Shown: positions 1 through 7,698, counted from the stretch's first letter. The stretch: DNA of 12,056 nucleotides from Cyclostephanos tholiformis (GCA_036939975.1 JALLPB010001746.1:1-12056); one strand, 5' to 3'. Translations and numbers: made by a program. The notes: a model not told the origin generated them from the letters alone.

Positions 1-230
1 TCCATTTTCTGCCATTCTGCCATTCTTTCTGCCGTTTTGTAATTCCTGCCATTCCATCTGCCATTCTGCCATTTCACTATTCCGCCCATTCCGTCCTTCC
101 CGCCATTTCTGCCATTCCGCCATTCCTCCATTCCCCCATTCCGCCATTCCGCCATTCCGCCATTCCACCATTTTGTCATTCCGCCATTCCGCCATTCTGC
201 CATTCTGCCATTCTGCAATTCCGCCGCCAA
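1..230. repeat. Octamer microsatellite array, CCGCCATT / CTGCCATT
   Basis: Nearly the whole stretch is made of 8-bp units CCGCCATT or CTGCCATT with scattered substitutions and small length changes. The cleanest consecutive units lie around 110-215. No open reading frame spans it and no promoter is recognisable. It continues off the left edge, so its full length is unknown. Confidence 0.85.
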
Positions 231-232
231 TA

Positions 233-391
233 AGCATTCTGATGAGCACAAAATGCTGAAGCATTCCATCAATACCATTCCCCACACTATTAAATCACAA
301 TATATTTTTATGAATGAAGCATAATTTGGTTCACATCATGAATTTGAATGATGATCTTAGAGCATTCTAATGAGCACAAAATGCTGAAGCA
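233..391. repeat. Pair of 31-bp direct repeats in non-coding DNA
   Basis: The 31-bp segment at 233-263 (starting AGCATTCT, ending GCTGAAGCA) recurs at 361-391 with a single G/A difference, a spacing of 128 bp. Both copies contain ATGAGCACAAAATGC. The DNA between them is AT-rich and non-coding. The pair could be the edges of a small deleted or inserted element, or a partial tandem duplication. Otherwise I see nothing in 231-425. Confidence 0.6.
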
Positions 392-425
392 CAAAGGAAG
401 CGACATTCTAATCGTGGTAGTCTAG

Positions 426-1103
426 ATGAAGAATATAATCGTTGTAACATTCAGCAACAATGTAGACGCAATGCACCAGCGATTGGTGGCAAGAGACGAA
501 CTAGGTGTTCGAGAACACGAGGCAGCACAACGATTGGAGGCGAGAGATGAGCCAGGTCTTCGAGAACACGAGGCAGCACAACGATTGGCGGTGAGAGATG
601 AACCAGGTGTTCAAGAACACGAGGCAGCACAACGATTGGCGGCAAGAGATGAACCAGGTGTTCGAGAACACGAGGCAGCACAACGATTGGCAGCGAGAGA
701 TGAACCAGGTGTTCGAGAACATGAGGCAGCACAACGAACGGTGGCAAGAGAGGATGGTGTGACAAGACAAAATGAAAACAATAAACGAATATCTAGAAGC
801 AATGCACCAGGTGTTCGAGAACACGAGGCGGCGCAACGATTGGCAGCAAGAGATGAACCAGGTGTTCGAGAACACGAGGCAGCGCAACGATTGGCAGCGA
901 GAGATGAACCAGGTGTTCAAGAACACGAGGCGGCACAACGAGCGGCGGCGAGAGCTACAAGGACTTTTGATATGGCATGCAAGTACATTAATGGAGAATA
1001 TTTATTTCATCAGACATGTGGATTCTGGAATGCACCTTGCGTTCATGGTTGTGGGTACATAGCACAAAAAGGGAAAACTACAGGTTGTTTGCTTATGTTG
1101 TGA
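426..1103 (+). CDS. 17-residue repeat protein with Cys-rich tail; possible Helitron-like N-terminal fragment
   Basis: This 225-codon ORF begins at an ATG. Residues ~28-180 are tandem 17-residue repeats of the form (V/L)(R/Q)EHEAAQRLAARDEPG, highly charged and predicted helical. The tail (~185-225) is Cys-rich: CKYINGEYLFHQTCGFWN followed by a C-x3-HGCGYI pattern. From memory this resembles the zinc-binding region near the N-terminus of Helitron-like Rep/helicase proteins of diatoms. No Rep or helicase motif follows, so if that is right it is a truncated relic; the ORF stops right after the Cys cluster. Because the DNA period is 51 bp, a multiple of three, other frames of the array are open too, and the frame is chosen on the Cys-rich tail. 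No function can be assigned with confidence. Confidence 0.4.
   Translation: MKNIIVVTFSNNVDAMHQRLVARDELGVREHEAAQRLEARDEPGLREHEAAQRLAVRDEPGVQEHEAAQRLAARDEPGVREHEAAQRLAARDEPGVREHEAAQRTVAREDGVTRQNENNKRISRSNAPGVREHEAAQRLAARDEPGVREHEAAQRLAARDEPGVQEHEAAQRAAARATRTFDMACKYINGEYLFHQTCGFWNAPCVHGCGYIAQKGKTTGCLLML
507..960. repeat. 51-bp minisatellite, about nine units
   Basis: Units starting G/C-TTC(G/A)AGAACA begin at 507, 558, 609, 660, 711, 813, 864 and 915, exactly 51 bp apart. One unit's worth (about 762-812) is strongly diverged but keeps the register, since 711 to 813 is 102 bp. Neighbouring units differ by only a few bases, including synonymous-looking A/G changes, which suggests recent expansion or homogenisation. 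The array lies inside the 225-codon ORF and adds 17 residues per unit. Confidence 0.9.
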
Positions 1104-1484
1104 GTGATGAAAAGGACTATCCAAACAACATGGTGTTCACAAAAAACAAGGCAAATATGGAAAACCTGAAAGCAGCTAGGGGAAAAAGGGGGTGAGATTG
1201 ATTAATCTATTGACACAGTGAGGGTATTGTTGTGATGCGATTGAAATCGCATCTTGTGATGCAAATTGGAAAATGCGTCGTGTCTGAGAGAGATGGTGCC
1301 TGTTGATGGTATCTACGGTAAACTTACTAAAATGGTTACAAAAAAATGGGTATATGGTTACGACACAGCAATGTAAGGCTACTGAACAGTATTAGTTCAA
1401 GATATTGTTGCGACGTTCATATGAATGTTACACGACATCTTTGATGGTTACTAGATAGCAATTAAATACCTCACAATAATACTA
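1104..1484. other. Degenerate non-coding stretch with one perfect hairpin
   Basis: No convincing gene. A short + strand frame (about 1082-1195) reads ...FAYVVSDEKDYPNN... and ends in RGKRG before a TGA; I could not assign it, and it may be a relic from before the Copia junction. A perfect 9-bp inverted repeat, GATGCGATT-GA-AATCGCATC, lies at 1234-1253. The rest shows frequent stops in all frames and no recognisable LTR. Confidence 0.4.
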
Positions 1485-1820
1485 AAGTTTACGATTGGCG
1501 AAATGAGGGTTTCTGATGGAGTGCTTTACTGCGCTCGCTTCAAACATACATCGGATGACGACACAGCCAATGCGGTCATTGAGGACGATAAAAGCATTGT
1601 GAAAGCTGTGACACCTATATTGAAGGTTAACATCAAGCGCATTCACGATTGCTTGGGTCATGTCAGCAAGACTGCCACACGCAAGATTGCGGCACAACTT
1701 GGACTGATTTTGTCTCGAACAGGATTTTAGACGTGTGAAGCATGTGCAATTGGAAAGGCACAGCAACGCAACATCTCAAAGGAAGCAACTGGGGACAAAG
1801 CAACCACATTCAACGGTCAA
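1485..1820 (+). pseudogene. Copia pol: GAG-pre-integrase / integrase zinc region
   Basis: Recognisable coding sequence starts about 1485 with no natural start; protease and gag are absent, so the element is 5' truncated. In this frame (codons starting at 1503) a GAG-pre-integrase signature is visible: GVLYCARFKH, then RIHDCLGHVSK and, after an in-frame TAG at 1728, TCEACAIGKAQQ. The H-x4-H and C-x2-C pairs form the HHCC zinc finger that lets the integrase N-terminus hold the element DNA. The frame continues unchanged past the TAG into the integrase core. In a live element this would be part of a Gag-Pol polyprotein; here it is a relic. Confidence 0.75.
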
Positions 1821-2333
1821 GTGGGCCATGACTTGTCCAAGATAAAAGCTCCGGAGGGGATGACAGTGCAAATCCATAAATCTAACTGGCATGTTTTGGT
1901 AGATGAGATGTCTGGATTCAAACGAAGCGCATTCTTTGAAACAAAGAGCTGCATGATTGATTACATGTGTAATCTCATGCATTCAGAGGCTGAGCACGGC
2001 TACCCAATTCGAGTCTTGCGTCAAGATAACGCTGGTGAAAACGTTAAGTTGATCAAGACAGCCAAGGGCAAGGATTGGAAGCTGACTTTTGATGTGGAGT
2101 ACACTGCTCGAAAGACGCCTCAGCAAAATTCACATGTGGAAACTTCATTCACTATCATTGTGGCGCAAGCGCGTTGTATGCTAATTGCGGGGCAAGTTCC
2201 GAGCAAGGAGCAGTTCAAATTGTGGCCAGAAGCAGCTAAGACAGCCACCCATCTCAACAACCTGATGCCTGTGACTATTGACGGTGTTACTAAAACTCGT
2301 TGGGAGTGGGCTGAATATGAAGTTCCTGAATAG
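1821..2333 (+). pseudogene. Copia pol: integrase catalytic core (DDE)
   Basis: This segment is the rve integrase core, which joins retrotransposon cDNA to chromosomal DNA in the nucleus. The three metal-binding acids are in place: Asp in GHDLSK (codon 1830), Asp in RQDNAGEN (codon 2025), Glu in PQQNSHVET (codon 2139), giving D-64-D-37-E spacing, normal for Copia. YTARKTPQQN before the Glu is a strong family signature. The apparent start at 1821 is only a GTG inside the frame; upstream sequence is continuous with the zinc region apart from the TAG at 1728. It ends at an in-frame TAG at 2331, after which the frame resumes as Copia sequence. Non-functional as it stands. Confidence 0.85.
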
Positions 2334-2981
2334 ACGAAGACTCTTCGCACCTTTGGCGAAGCAGATGTTGTCAAAGAGGGCAAACAAGGGAAGGTCCTCG
2401 ACAGGGGAATAACTATGATGTTTGTCAGATACAGTGAGAATCATGCTGAGATGGTCTTCAGGATGTACCATCCAGAGACAAGTCGCATTGTACAAACACG
2501 AGATGTGATCTGGATGGGACGCATGTATCATACCAGGCAGAATGCTGATCTTATGCAGCAGCTCCCAATTGTGACGGTCCCCATCAGTATTCATGAGAAG
2601 TCTGATGATGCAGAGATTCAACAGCTTGAAGTTGCGACGATTTGTCTCTCTGACAAAAGGGGGGTACTGAATGATTCTTCATCGGTGGAAACAAATGAAT
2701 GGGTTCCTTTCAAGACTAGATATGGCCGTACCGTTGGAAGAAAGGATGGTGCATACGATCCAAGCAGCGGAACCACTATCAAGTGGAGTGATCTTGTTGC
2801 AGCTGAAGTTGACGTCAATGCCAATGACATCACGGACATTAACTCCAATTAATATGAGGTTTTGGGCATTGATGAGAATGAGACTAAAGTATTGAAAGAG
2901 TTCAATGACAGTGTCTTAGAGTATCTCAATGTTGGACCTGGTATTGGTGGTGGATTTACAAACACGAATGAACTGTGAGTC
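2334..2981 (+). pseudogene. Copia pol: integrase C-terminal region and linker to RT
   Basis: The same frame continues after the TAG at 2331 with TLRTFGEADVVKEG and then DRGITMMFVRYSENHAEM, MYHPETSRIVQTRDVIW. This is the conserved post-integrase block of Copia elements: the protein describes a 'fitting' region that precedes the linker. The linker (about 2570-2975) is acidic and low in recognisable motifs. Two in-frame stops interrupt it, TAA at 2850 and TGA at 2976. Between them the frame still reads sensibly (YEVLGIDENETKV, LNVGPGIGGGF), so they look like point mutations in an old coding frame rather than true gene ends. Confidence 0.7.
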
Positions 2982-3900
2982 ATGAGCTACCATGAGGCTA
3001 TTAATGGGCCAGATGGTGAACAGTGGAAAGCAGAAGTCCAAACAGAACACGGACAAATGGTTTTGAGTGGTGTCTTTGAGGCAGTGAGACGCAGCAAACT
3101 TCCGGAAGGTGTCATAGTCATTGATACAGTATGGGCCATGAAAAAGAAGAGTAGTGGCAAACTTTGTGGAAGAGTCAACGTTCGTGGATTCAAACAAATC
3201 GAAGGACAGCACTTTGATGGATTGAGTATCAGTGCACCAGTGACAAATGGTATGACCATTAGATTGGTCCTTACTCTTATGCTTGCCAGCGGCGGCATTG
3301 CGCACGTGGTTGACGTGAAGGGAGCGTTTCTTTACGGTGAATTCAACGACGGCGAGAAGATCTACATCAAAATACCAAAAAGGATTCGAAGAATTCTACA
3401 AGAAAGATGAGGTCCTACTGTTGAAGAAGTGCCTTTATGGTCTAAGGCAGGCGGCGATAGCGTTCTACAGGAAGCTTCGTGCAGCGGCAGGCAACGGAGG
3501 AAGGGTGGTCATCATGATCTCATGGATCGATGACAATATGATCATTGGCCCAACCGACATGGTCATGAAGCTCAAGTCCGATCTGATGAAGGAATTCGAG
3601 TGTGATGACTGCGGTGAGCTTAATGAGTACATCGGGAACAAGATCAAATATGTTGGTGAGGATGCCATCCATTTTGTTCAGACTGTCCTGGTGCAAAGCT
3701 TTGAGGATGAGTTCGACCTTGGAAACAGATGCTACAATATGCCAGCACAGCCCAGAACAGTCTTGATGCGTCCAGCAGAAGGTGAAGATGTTCTAAGTCC
3801 AGTCGATCAGACAACGTTGCGATCTGGCATGGGAAAGCTGATGTATCTAATGCAACACTCGAGGCCGGACATTGCACAGCCCGTTCGTGACATAGCATGA
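2982..3900 (+). pseudogene. Copia pol: reverse transcriptase (RVT_2)
   Basis: RVT_2-type reverse transcriptase, copying element RNA into cDNA in cytoplasmic particles. Seen in order: YHEAINGPDGEQWKAEV, the IDTVWAMKKK and RVNVRGFKQ blocks, VDVKGAFL carrying the first catalytic Asp (codon 3312), then LLLKKCLYGLRQAAIAFY and SWIDDNMI with the Asp-Asp pair (3529-3534), followed by CGELNEYIG and the QSFEDEFDL block. The reading frame shifts at an A5 run (3377-3381): an extra A moves it by +1, and GFEEFY resumes in the new frame. Between AFYRKLRAAAG and VVIMISWIDD roughly 15-20 residues usual in the family, including the ADPCLY-like block, seem to be missing. Ends at an in-frame TGA at 3898. Confidence 0.85.
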
Positions 3901-4022
3901 TACGTGACACGTGGGAACTCGAAGACGATGGATGCAATGATCAGATGCATGAGATATGTCTTATGCACTAGAGATGCAGGACTTCTCTTGCGACCATCTC
4001 GAAAGTGGAATGGATCTGTCAC
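3901..4022 (+). pseudogene. Copia pol: beginning of RNase H, truncated
   Basis: After the TGA at 3898 the frame continues YVTRGNSKTMDAM and then RCMRYVLCTRDAGLLLRP followed by RKWNG. That is the stretch joining RT to RNase H in Copia elements. Homology stops near 4020, where the AT-rich satellite begins; no RNase H catalytic block, polypurine tract or 3' LTR follows. The element is therefore truncated at both ends. The TGA sits where an Arg (CGA) would fit (IA-R-YVTRG), consistent with a C-to-T change. Confidence 0.65.
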
Positions 4023-4838
4023 AACTAGAATCGAATATTCAGATATTCGAAATTCCGGATGTATATTCGAAATTACATAGCGCGTGCACCTATGTATATT
4101 CGAATATAAATACGCAAAAAACGTTCTTGCCGAGCCTGGAATCGCTAATTTCTGATATTATATGGTAAGGATACCGTATATATTCGAATATATATGGTTT
4201 TCGCCTATCTTCGCTGCTATATATATTCGATATTATATGGCATACAAATCATTTAATTTCGAATATACATGCTTCGCAACTTATATATATTCGATTTACA
4301 TACCCCACCAATCATATAATATCGAATCTACCGTTGTGGTACTCGCCCAAAAAATAACAGCCATTTCTGATATTATATGATCCCGCTGTCATGTAGAATC
4401 GAATATATATGGTTGCTCTGTTATATATATTCAAATATACACATGTATATTCGATTTTAGATGGTTAACATTTATGTAGAATCGAATATACATGCCCAAA
4501 ATCGATATATTCGAATAGATATGGTTTCGGGCTATCTTCCCAACTATATATATTCAATTTTATATGGCATACCAATCATGTCATTTCGAATATACATGCT
4601 CCGCAACTTATATATATTCGATTTTACACACCCCACCAATCATATAATATCGAATCTACCGTTGTGGTACTCACCCCAAAATAACGGCCATTTCTGATAT
4701 AATATGATCCCGCAGTCATGTAAAATCGAATATATATGGCTGCTCTGTTATATATATTCGAATATATACATGTATATTCAATTTTGGATGGTTGACATTT
4801 ATGTAGAATCGAATATACATGCCGAAAAATCGGATGTG
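4020..4838. repeat. AT-rich satellite, about 328-bp period, with TTCGAA palindromes
   Basis: Two long copies are clear: about 4188-4510 and 4515-4838. The segment from GGTTTT-CGCCTATCTTC (4196) matches GGTTTCGGGCTATCTTC (4523), and GTTGTGGTACTC at 4333 matches 4661, so the period is 327-328 bp. Copies are roughly 90% alike by eye. A partial older copy lies at ~4030-4170 (shared TTTCTGATATTATATGG). Each copy is filled with short motifs of the type TATATTCGA or its complement, in alternating orientation, about 30-75 bp apart. Some form long perfect palindromes (4095-4108, 4177-4194, 4751-4768). No coding potential: small ORFs here are low-complexity. Confidence 0.85.
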
Positions 4839-4882
4839 GATTCTGGTGATTTGTCAGGAACATTGTTGTTTCCCTTGCAACC

Positions 4883-5404
4883 ATGACAAAGAGTTCTGGC
4901 CTTCCAGCTGCGCATGGCAGAGATTGTCTTGACGACTCCTTGGAGCCTGTCTAATATTGTCGTGAATACAAAGGATTTCGTCCCGGTGATGATGCCAACT
5001 GTTATGACACTGATGATTTGTCCAACGTGTCAGTCCCGTCCGATGATGAGGGTAGACTCCGTGTGTTGGCCGATGTGTCTCCCGCTGCTCTTTATGAACG
5101 AAATCAGCGCAACATTGAGATTTCGATCTCCATCAAGGACTGGTCTGAGTACCTAGCTTTTGGTCGCAAGATTGTTGCTGATGAGCAAGTACGCAAGATG
5201 AAGGCTGACAGGGTTCTTCAGCTTCAATCTCGTTTGGACGCAGCATCTCAGACTGAGGAGGAAAAGACTGACTTTTGGCGACTCCATTATAAATGTGTGT
5301 TGGAGCAAGGGCTTCACAACATTGCTGCTAAAAAGATGCAGCTTCGGCCTAGTGTCCACGATGCCTCTACTAGTAAATCAGGCAATGATGATAATCTCAC
5401 TTAG
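4883..5404 (+). pseudogene. Unrecognised 173-codon gene with one in-frame stop
   Basis: An ATG at 4883 in a good eukaryotic context (GCAACCATGA) opens a frame that hits TAA at 4952 after 23 codons and then runs on without a stop to 5402. The second part has no ATG near its beginning; its nominal start at 5018 is a TTG. So the natural reading is one 173-codon gene with a premature stop, or a 3' exon. I do not recognise the product. It is acidic near the start (DDANCYDTDD), and residues around 75-160 are charged and probably helical (WSEYLAFGRKIVADEQVRK, then QLQSRLDAA), perhaps a short coiled coil. It converges on the minus-strand gene, only 72 bp between their stops, and could be a second gene of that element. 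Function unknown. Confidence 0.45.
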
Positions 5405-5476
5405 TGTGATTTATGTTTCTGATACCAATTAATTTTGAGAACGTATATTCCTTATTATAACCATTGCAAACACACT

Positions 5477-6213
5477 CTACTCAGCTGTCGTAGTTGCACC
5501 CACGTTTACCACAATAGTGCTTGTAATTGTGTTACCAAGGTTAAAATCCCTGTGCCATCCCTGGAATCCATCATCAACACTTTCCTTCTTGATTAGCCAA
5601 ACACTGACAATGCTGAGGTGAGGGAACTTCAGTTGGAAATGGGTGACTAGGTGTTCGATTGCGCGTACAGTGAAAAATTGGTTGGCATAGATGTGCCTAT
5701 TATTGGTTTTGTCAATCCACTCGTTTCCAAAAAAAGCACATGTTGGATAATTATCCCATGAGTATGTGCTTTCCCAGTTCTGCACGAGATCGGATGACAG
5801 TTTTTCAACGATGGCTCTATCCTCAACTTGTCCCTTCACGATTGTGTTTTTTTGCGTCATTTGCCGCGTCATGCGCTCTTGTGTTATGGCATCCATATGT
5901 TTGGCGAACAATTGGGCCGTGTAAACTGCCGTTCCAGCGTTGACAAAGTAGTACCCCTTGTGGAAGCAGTTGGATGGAAAGGCGACATATTCGCCAACAT
6001 TATCCAATGTCACTGTATTTATCTCGTGCAAGCATTTCACCTCTTTTGGGATGAAGCATGACACGTTGCAATCCTCTGCAAAGATTAATCCATTTCCGTG
6101 CGTTTCGTCCCTTGCTGTGTTAGGGTGTTCATCTGTGATATAAACGTGATAGTTGCCTACAGTCAATGCAAAAATAGAAGCTTTAGATAGCTGCTGGATG
6201 AATTGGTCCTCCT
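5477..6213 (-). CDS. WHRDF-motif domain (229 residues), probably last exon of the transposase gene
   Basis: The ORF has no ATG: the first usual start is a TTG at 6166, and the frame is open back to a TAG at 6214. The likely explanation is an exon beginning at 6156, after a good acceptor (TTTTTGCATTGACTGTAG). Numbering from the TTG, FPSNCFHKGYY lies at 63-73 and GFQGWHRDF at 201-208, followed by a hydrophobic strand (TIVVNVG). His205-x-Asp207 looks like the HxD iron pair of 2-oxoglutarate/Fe(II) oxygenases or JmjC enzymes. However, the protein ends 22 residues later, so the downstream second His is absent; the earlier His69 in a cupin-like setting may or may not serve. I treat oxygenase identity as a weak hypothesis. 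The frame has no internal stops, in contrast with the integrase part. Confidence 0.55.
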
Positions 6214-6251
6214 ACTACATGATTAAGGTGTACGTGTATTAATACACTTAC
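6157..6251 (-). other. Predicted 95-nt spliceosomal intron
   Basis: On the minus strand a strong donor ATG|GTAAGT begins at 6251, inside a Gly codon. A pyrimidine-rich acceptor CTTCTATTTTTGCATTGACTGTAG ends at 6157. Removing these 95 nt joins the CXC frame (phase 1, ...CICYG) to the 229-residue frame (NYHVYITDE...) exactly in phase, and removes the stops TAA (6225) and TAG (6214). If it is retained, the CXC protein ends ten residues later. Confidence 0.5.
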
Positions 6252-6801
6252 CATAACAGATACATCCACTGTGGCAACTGTACCCATTTCTTTTGCACCC
6301 ACAGCTCTTCCCGCACTTGCCTCCCTTGCATTTGCAACCCTTACCTTTCTTAATAGGGCTGCTGACATCAATCATTAGTTCATGGTACTTTGCGTATGAG
6401 ATTCGTGGATGATCTTTGGGGTTAAATGCATCTCCAAGAACTTGATTGCGAGTAGCTTGTAGCGTCAACGGAATGGGAGCATCTTCGTCTGCCTTTGCAA
6501 TAACGCTGTACGCATCCACAGGTACCCAATAGTCAGCCTTAGTTCCTGAGTGTGCGATGACCCCATGCTCGCAGCACACTAAAATGCCTCCTGTATCCTT
6601 AGCTCGAAAGATAATTGCGAGCAATCCCTGAGCATGCGAATGAGTGCGATAATCAACTCTTAGACTAACCACTGCACCTGGAGCAGCTCCATGTTCAATT
6701 GCATCGGCTCCAGCTCGTTTCATGGCCTTCTCTGCACTTTCCTTCTGTTTCATGTTCTTCTTTGCCATCGCTTCTTTGCAAATGTTATCTTCTGGTTTCT
6801 T
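6223..6801 (-). CDS. CXC-type cysteine-rich domain, C-terminal to the Ulp1 protease
   Basis: The ATG at 6768 opens 181 codons, but the same frame continues upstream through 11 codons to the TGA that ends the protease segment, so this is probably the C-terminal part of a longer protein. The start is Lys/Glu-rich (MAKKNMKQKESAEKAMKRAG); residues ~25-140 form an unassigned globular region (VVSLRVDYRTHSHAQGLLAI). The end holds nine Cys (145, 147, 152, 156, 158, 165, 169, 171, 175) as CKCKGGKCGKSCGCK then CHSGCICYGKCIN. That spacing is like one CXC repeat of tesmin/TSO1 proteins, a zinc-binding, DNA-contacting fold. In a transposase it could give DNA binding. The last Cys and Asn are coded by bases that double as the splice donor. 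Confidence 0.6.
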   Translation of the reverse strand, partial: KKPEDNICKEAMAKKNMKQKESAEKAMKRAGADAIEHGAAPGAVVSLRVDYRTHSHAQGLLAIIFRAKDTGGILVCCEHGVIAHSGTKADYWVPVDAYSVIAKADEDAPIPLTLQATRNQVLGDAFNPKDHPRISYAKYHELMIDVSSPIKKGKGCKCKGGKCGKSCGCKRNGYSCHSGCICYGKCINTRTP

Positions 6802-7698
6802 TCAGCTATATCCCGCTCTAGCTTCAAGAATCCTCTCCGGCATACGCAGCTCTGCTTGTATGACATCGTCATACTTTTTGACACAGTCCATGAAATAATC
6901 CATGACGGTCGTGCGATAACCGTTGTGAAAATTAGACACGAATTCAATCCTTCCAGGCTGCACTATACCATAGATTTCCATCACCTTCAAGCACGCGATG
7001 GGACCGCAAGATACACCATCACTCTGCTTGTACGAACAATCATTAGTTACTGTCCACCTCGTATGCTCCCCATCTCCCTCAAACGATAACATCATCTTCA
7101 TTACTCTCTTTTGCTTGTCATCAAATACATCAGAAGTGCTCTTACGGTGCCTGCAATTTTTCTGGACAAATCCGTAGTTCTTCAGGATGAGGACGATGTC
7201 TTGCTCCCAATTGGTAATACACATGCTGAGCCCATCAAAAACTGTGACTGTTGAATTCGCGATGCTAAAATACAATACCACAAAGTGGCTAGATGCCCAG
7301 GCAACTGACACAAGATGGGTGGCATCTCTGAATTCCTGCAGAACATAATCTCCGTTGCGGTTATTGCAATGCACCATCAGGATACGATGATCATTCTTGT
7401 ACTCAGGCTCAAACATGTGCGCGTCATGCTGAGTCAGTGCAATGAATCCTTGAATGAAGTCGTTACCCCACCACCACCACATAATTGTATTGCGCATTTT
7501 ATGCACATATTTTTCATTACCAACAAAAACAGAATGTGGACACCAACCAGACATGCGCCCGCAGTCGTTACAAGTTAGGCGACAGGTTAGCAGATTCGAA
7601 ATATCCGTTATCAACCCTAGGTCTTGCAGTTTCTTTTTGTGTACCCATGCATTCTTAACTGAGAACAATCCGTATCCCTTCGACACTTTCGTCAGCTC
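6802..7698 (-). CDS. Ulp1/SENP-like C48 cysteine protease domain
   Basis: About 298 codons between the TAG at 7699-7701 and the TGA at 6802. The apparent start at 7686 is a GTG, so an independent start is doubtful; the frame is the same as that of the integrase before it and the CXC part after it. The C48 catalytic set is visible (numbering from the GTG): His134 in WASSHFVVLYF, Asp151 in VTVFDGLS, Gln221 and Cys227 in YKQSDGVSCGPIAC. This family cleaves SUMO or ubiquitin-like tags or processes polyproteins. A Cys cluster at 35-49 (CRLTCNDCGRMSGWC) may bind zinc; WWWWGNDFIQG lies at 70-80. All catalytic residues being intact suggests recent activity or an error in the flanking stop codons. Ulp1 domains are known in some Ginger transposases and in host proteases. 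Confidence 0.75.
   Translation of the reverse strand, partial: ELTKVSKGYGLFSVKNAWVHKKKLQDLGLITDISNLLTCRLTCNDCGRMSGWCPHSVFVGNEKYVHKMRNTIMWWWWGNDFIQGFIALTQHDAHMFEPEYKNDHRILMVHCNNRNGDYVLQEFRDATHLVSVAWASSHFVVLYFSIANSTVTVFDGLSMCITNWEQDIVLILKNYGFVQKNCRHRKSTSDVFDDKQKRVMKMMLSFEGDGEHTRWTVTNDCSYKQSDGVSCGPIACLKVMEIYGIVQPGRIEFVSNFHNGYRTTVMDYFMDCVKKYDDVIQAELRMPERILEARAGYS

Larger units (their letters stand above)
1485..4022 (+). mobile_element. Truncated, decayed Ty1/copia retrotransposon
   Basis: The segments above form one pol relic: zinc region, integrase, linker, RT, start of RNase H, in Copia order (integrase before RT). Total damage: five in-frame stops (1728, 2331, 2850, 2976, 3898), one homopolymer frameshift (3377-3381) and an apparent internal RT deletion. 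Gag, protease, RNase H and both LTRs are missing. The amino-acid motifs match what I know of diatom Copia lineages; an exact clade cannot be set without an alignment. Confidence 0.85.

Noticed and set aside
451..938. Several minus-strand ORFs across the 51-bp array
   Set aside because: They are by-products of a repeat whose length is a multiple of three and that lacks stops in several frames; they are Ser/Cys/Leu-rich with no non-repeat domain.
507..960. CRISPR-like array
   Set aside because: Units are contiguous without unique spacers, and the context is eukaryotic transposon DNA.
772..1062. Second + strand frame through the repeats (FENTRRRNDWQQEMN units)
   Set aside because: Open for the same reason. 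The Cys-rich tail with an HGCGYI motif supports the other frame; I cannot fully exclude that an ancestral protein used this one.
4020..4838. Small ORFs in the AT-rich block (for example 4162-4380, 4461-4697)
   Set aside because: Their products (Ile/Tyr-rich) just follow the repeated TATATTCGA motifs and recur from copy to copy of the satellite.
6691..7089. 132-codon + strand ORF opposite the CXC and protease genes
   Set aside because: It has no recognisable motif and overlaps clear protease motifs on the other strand.
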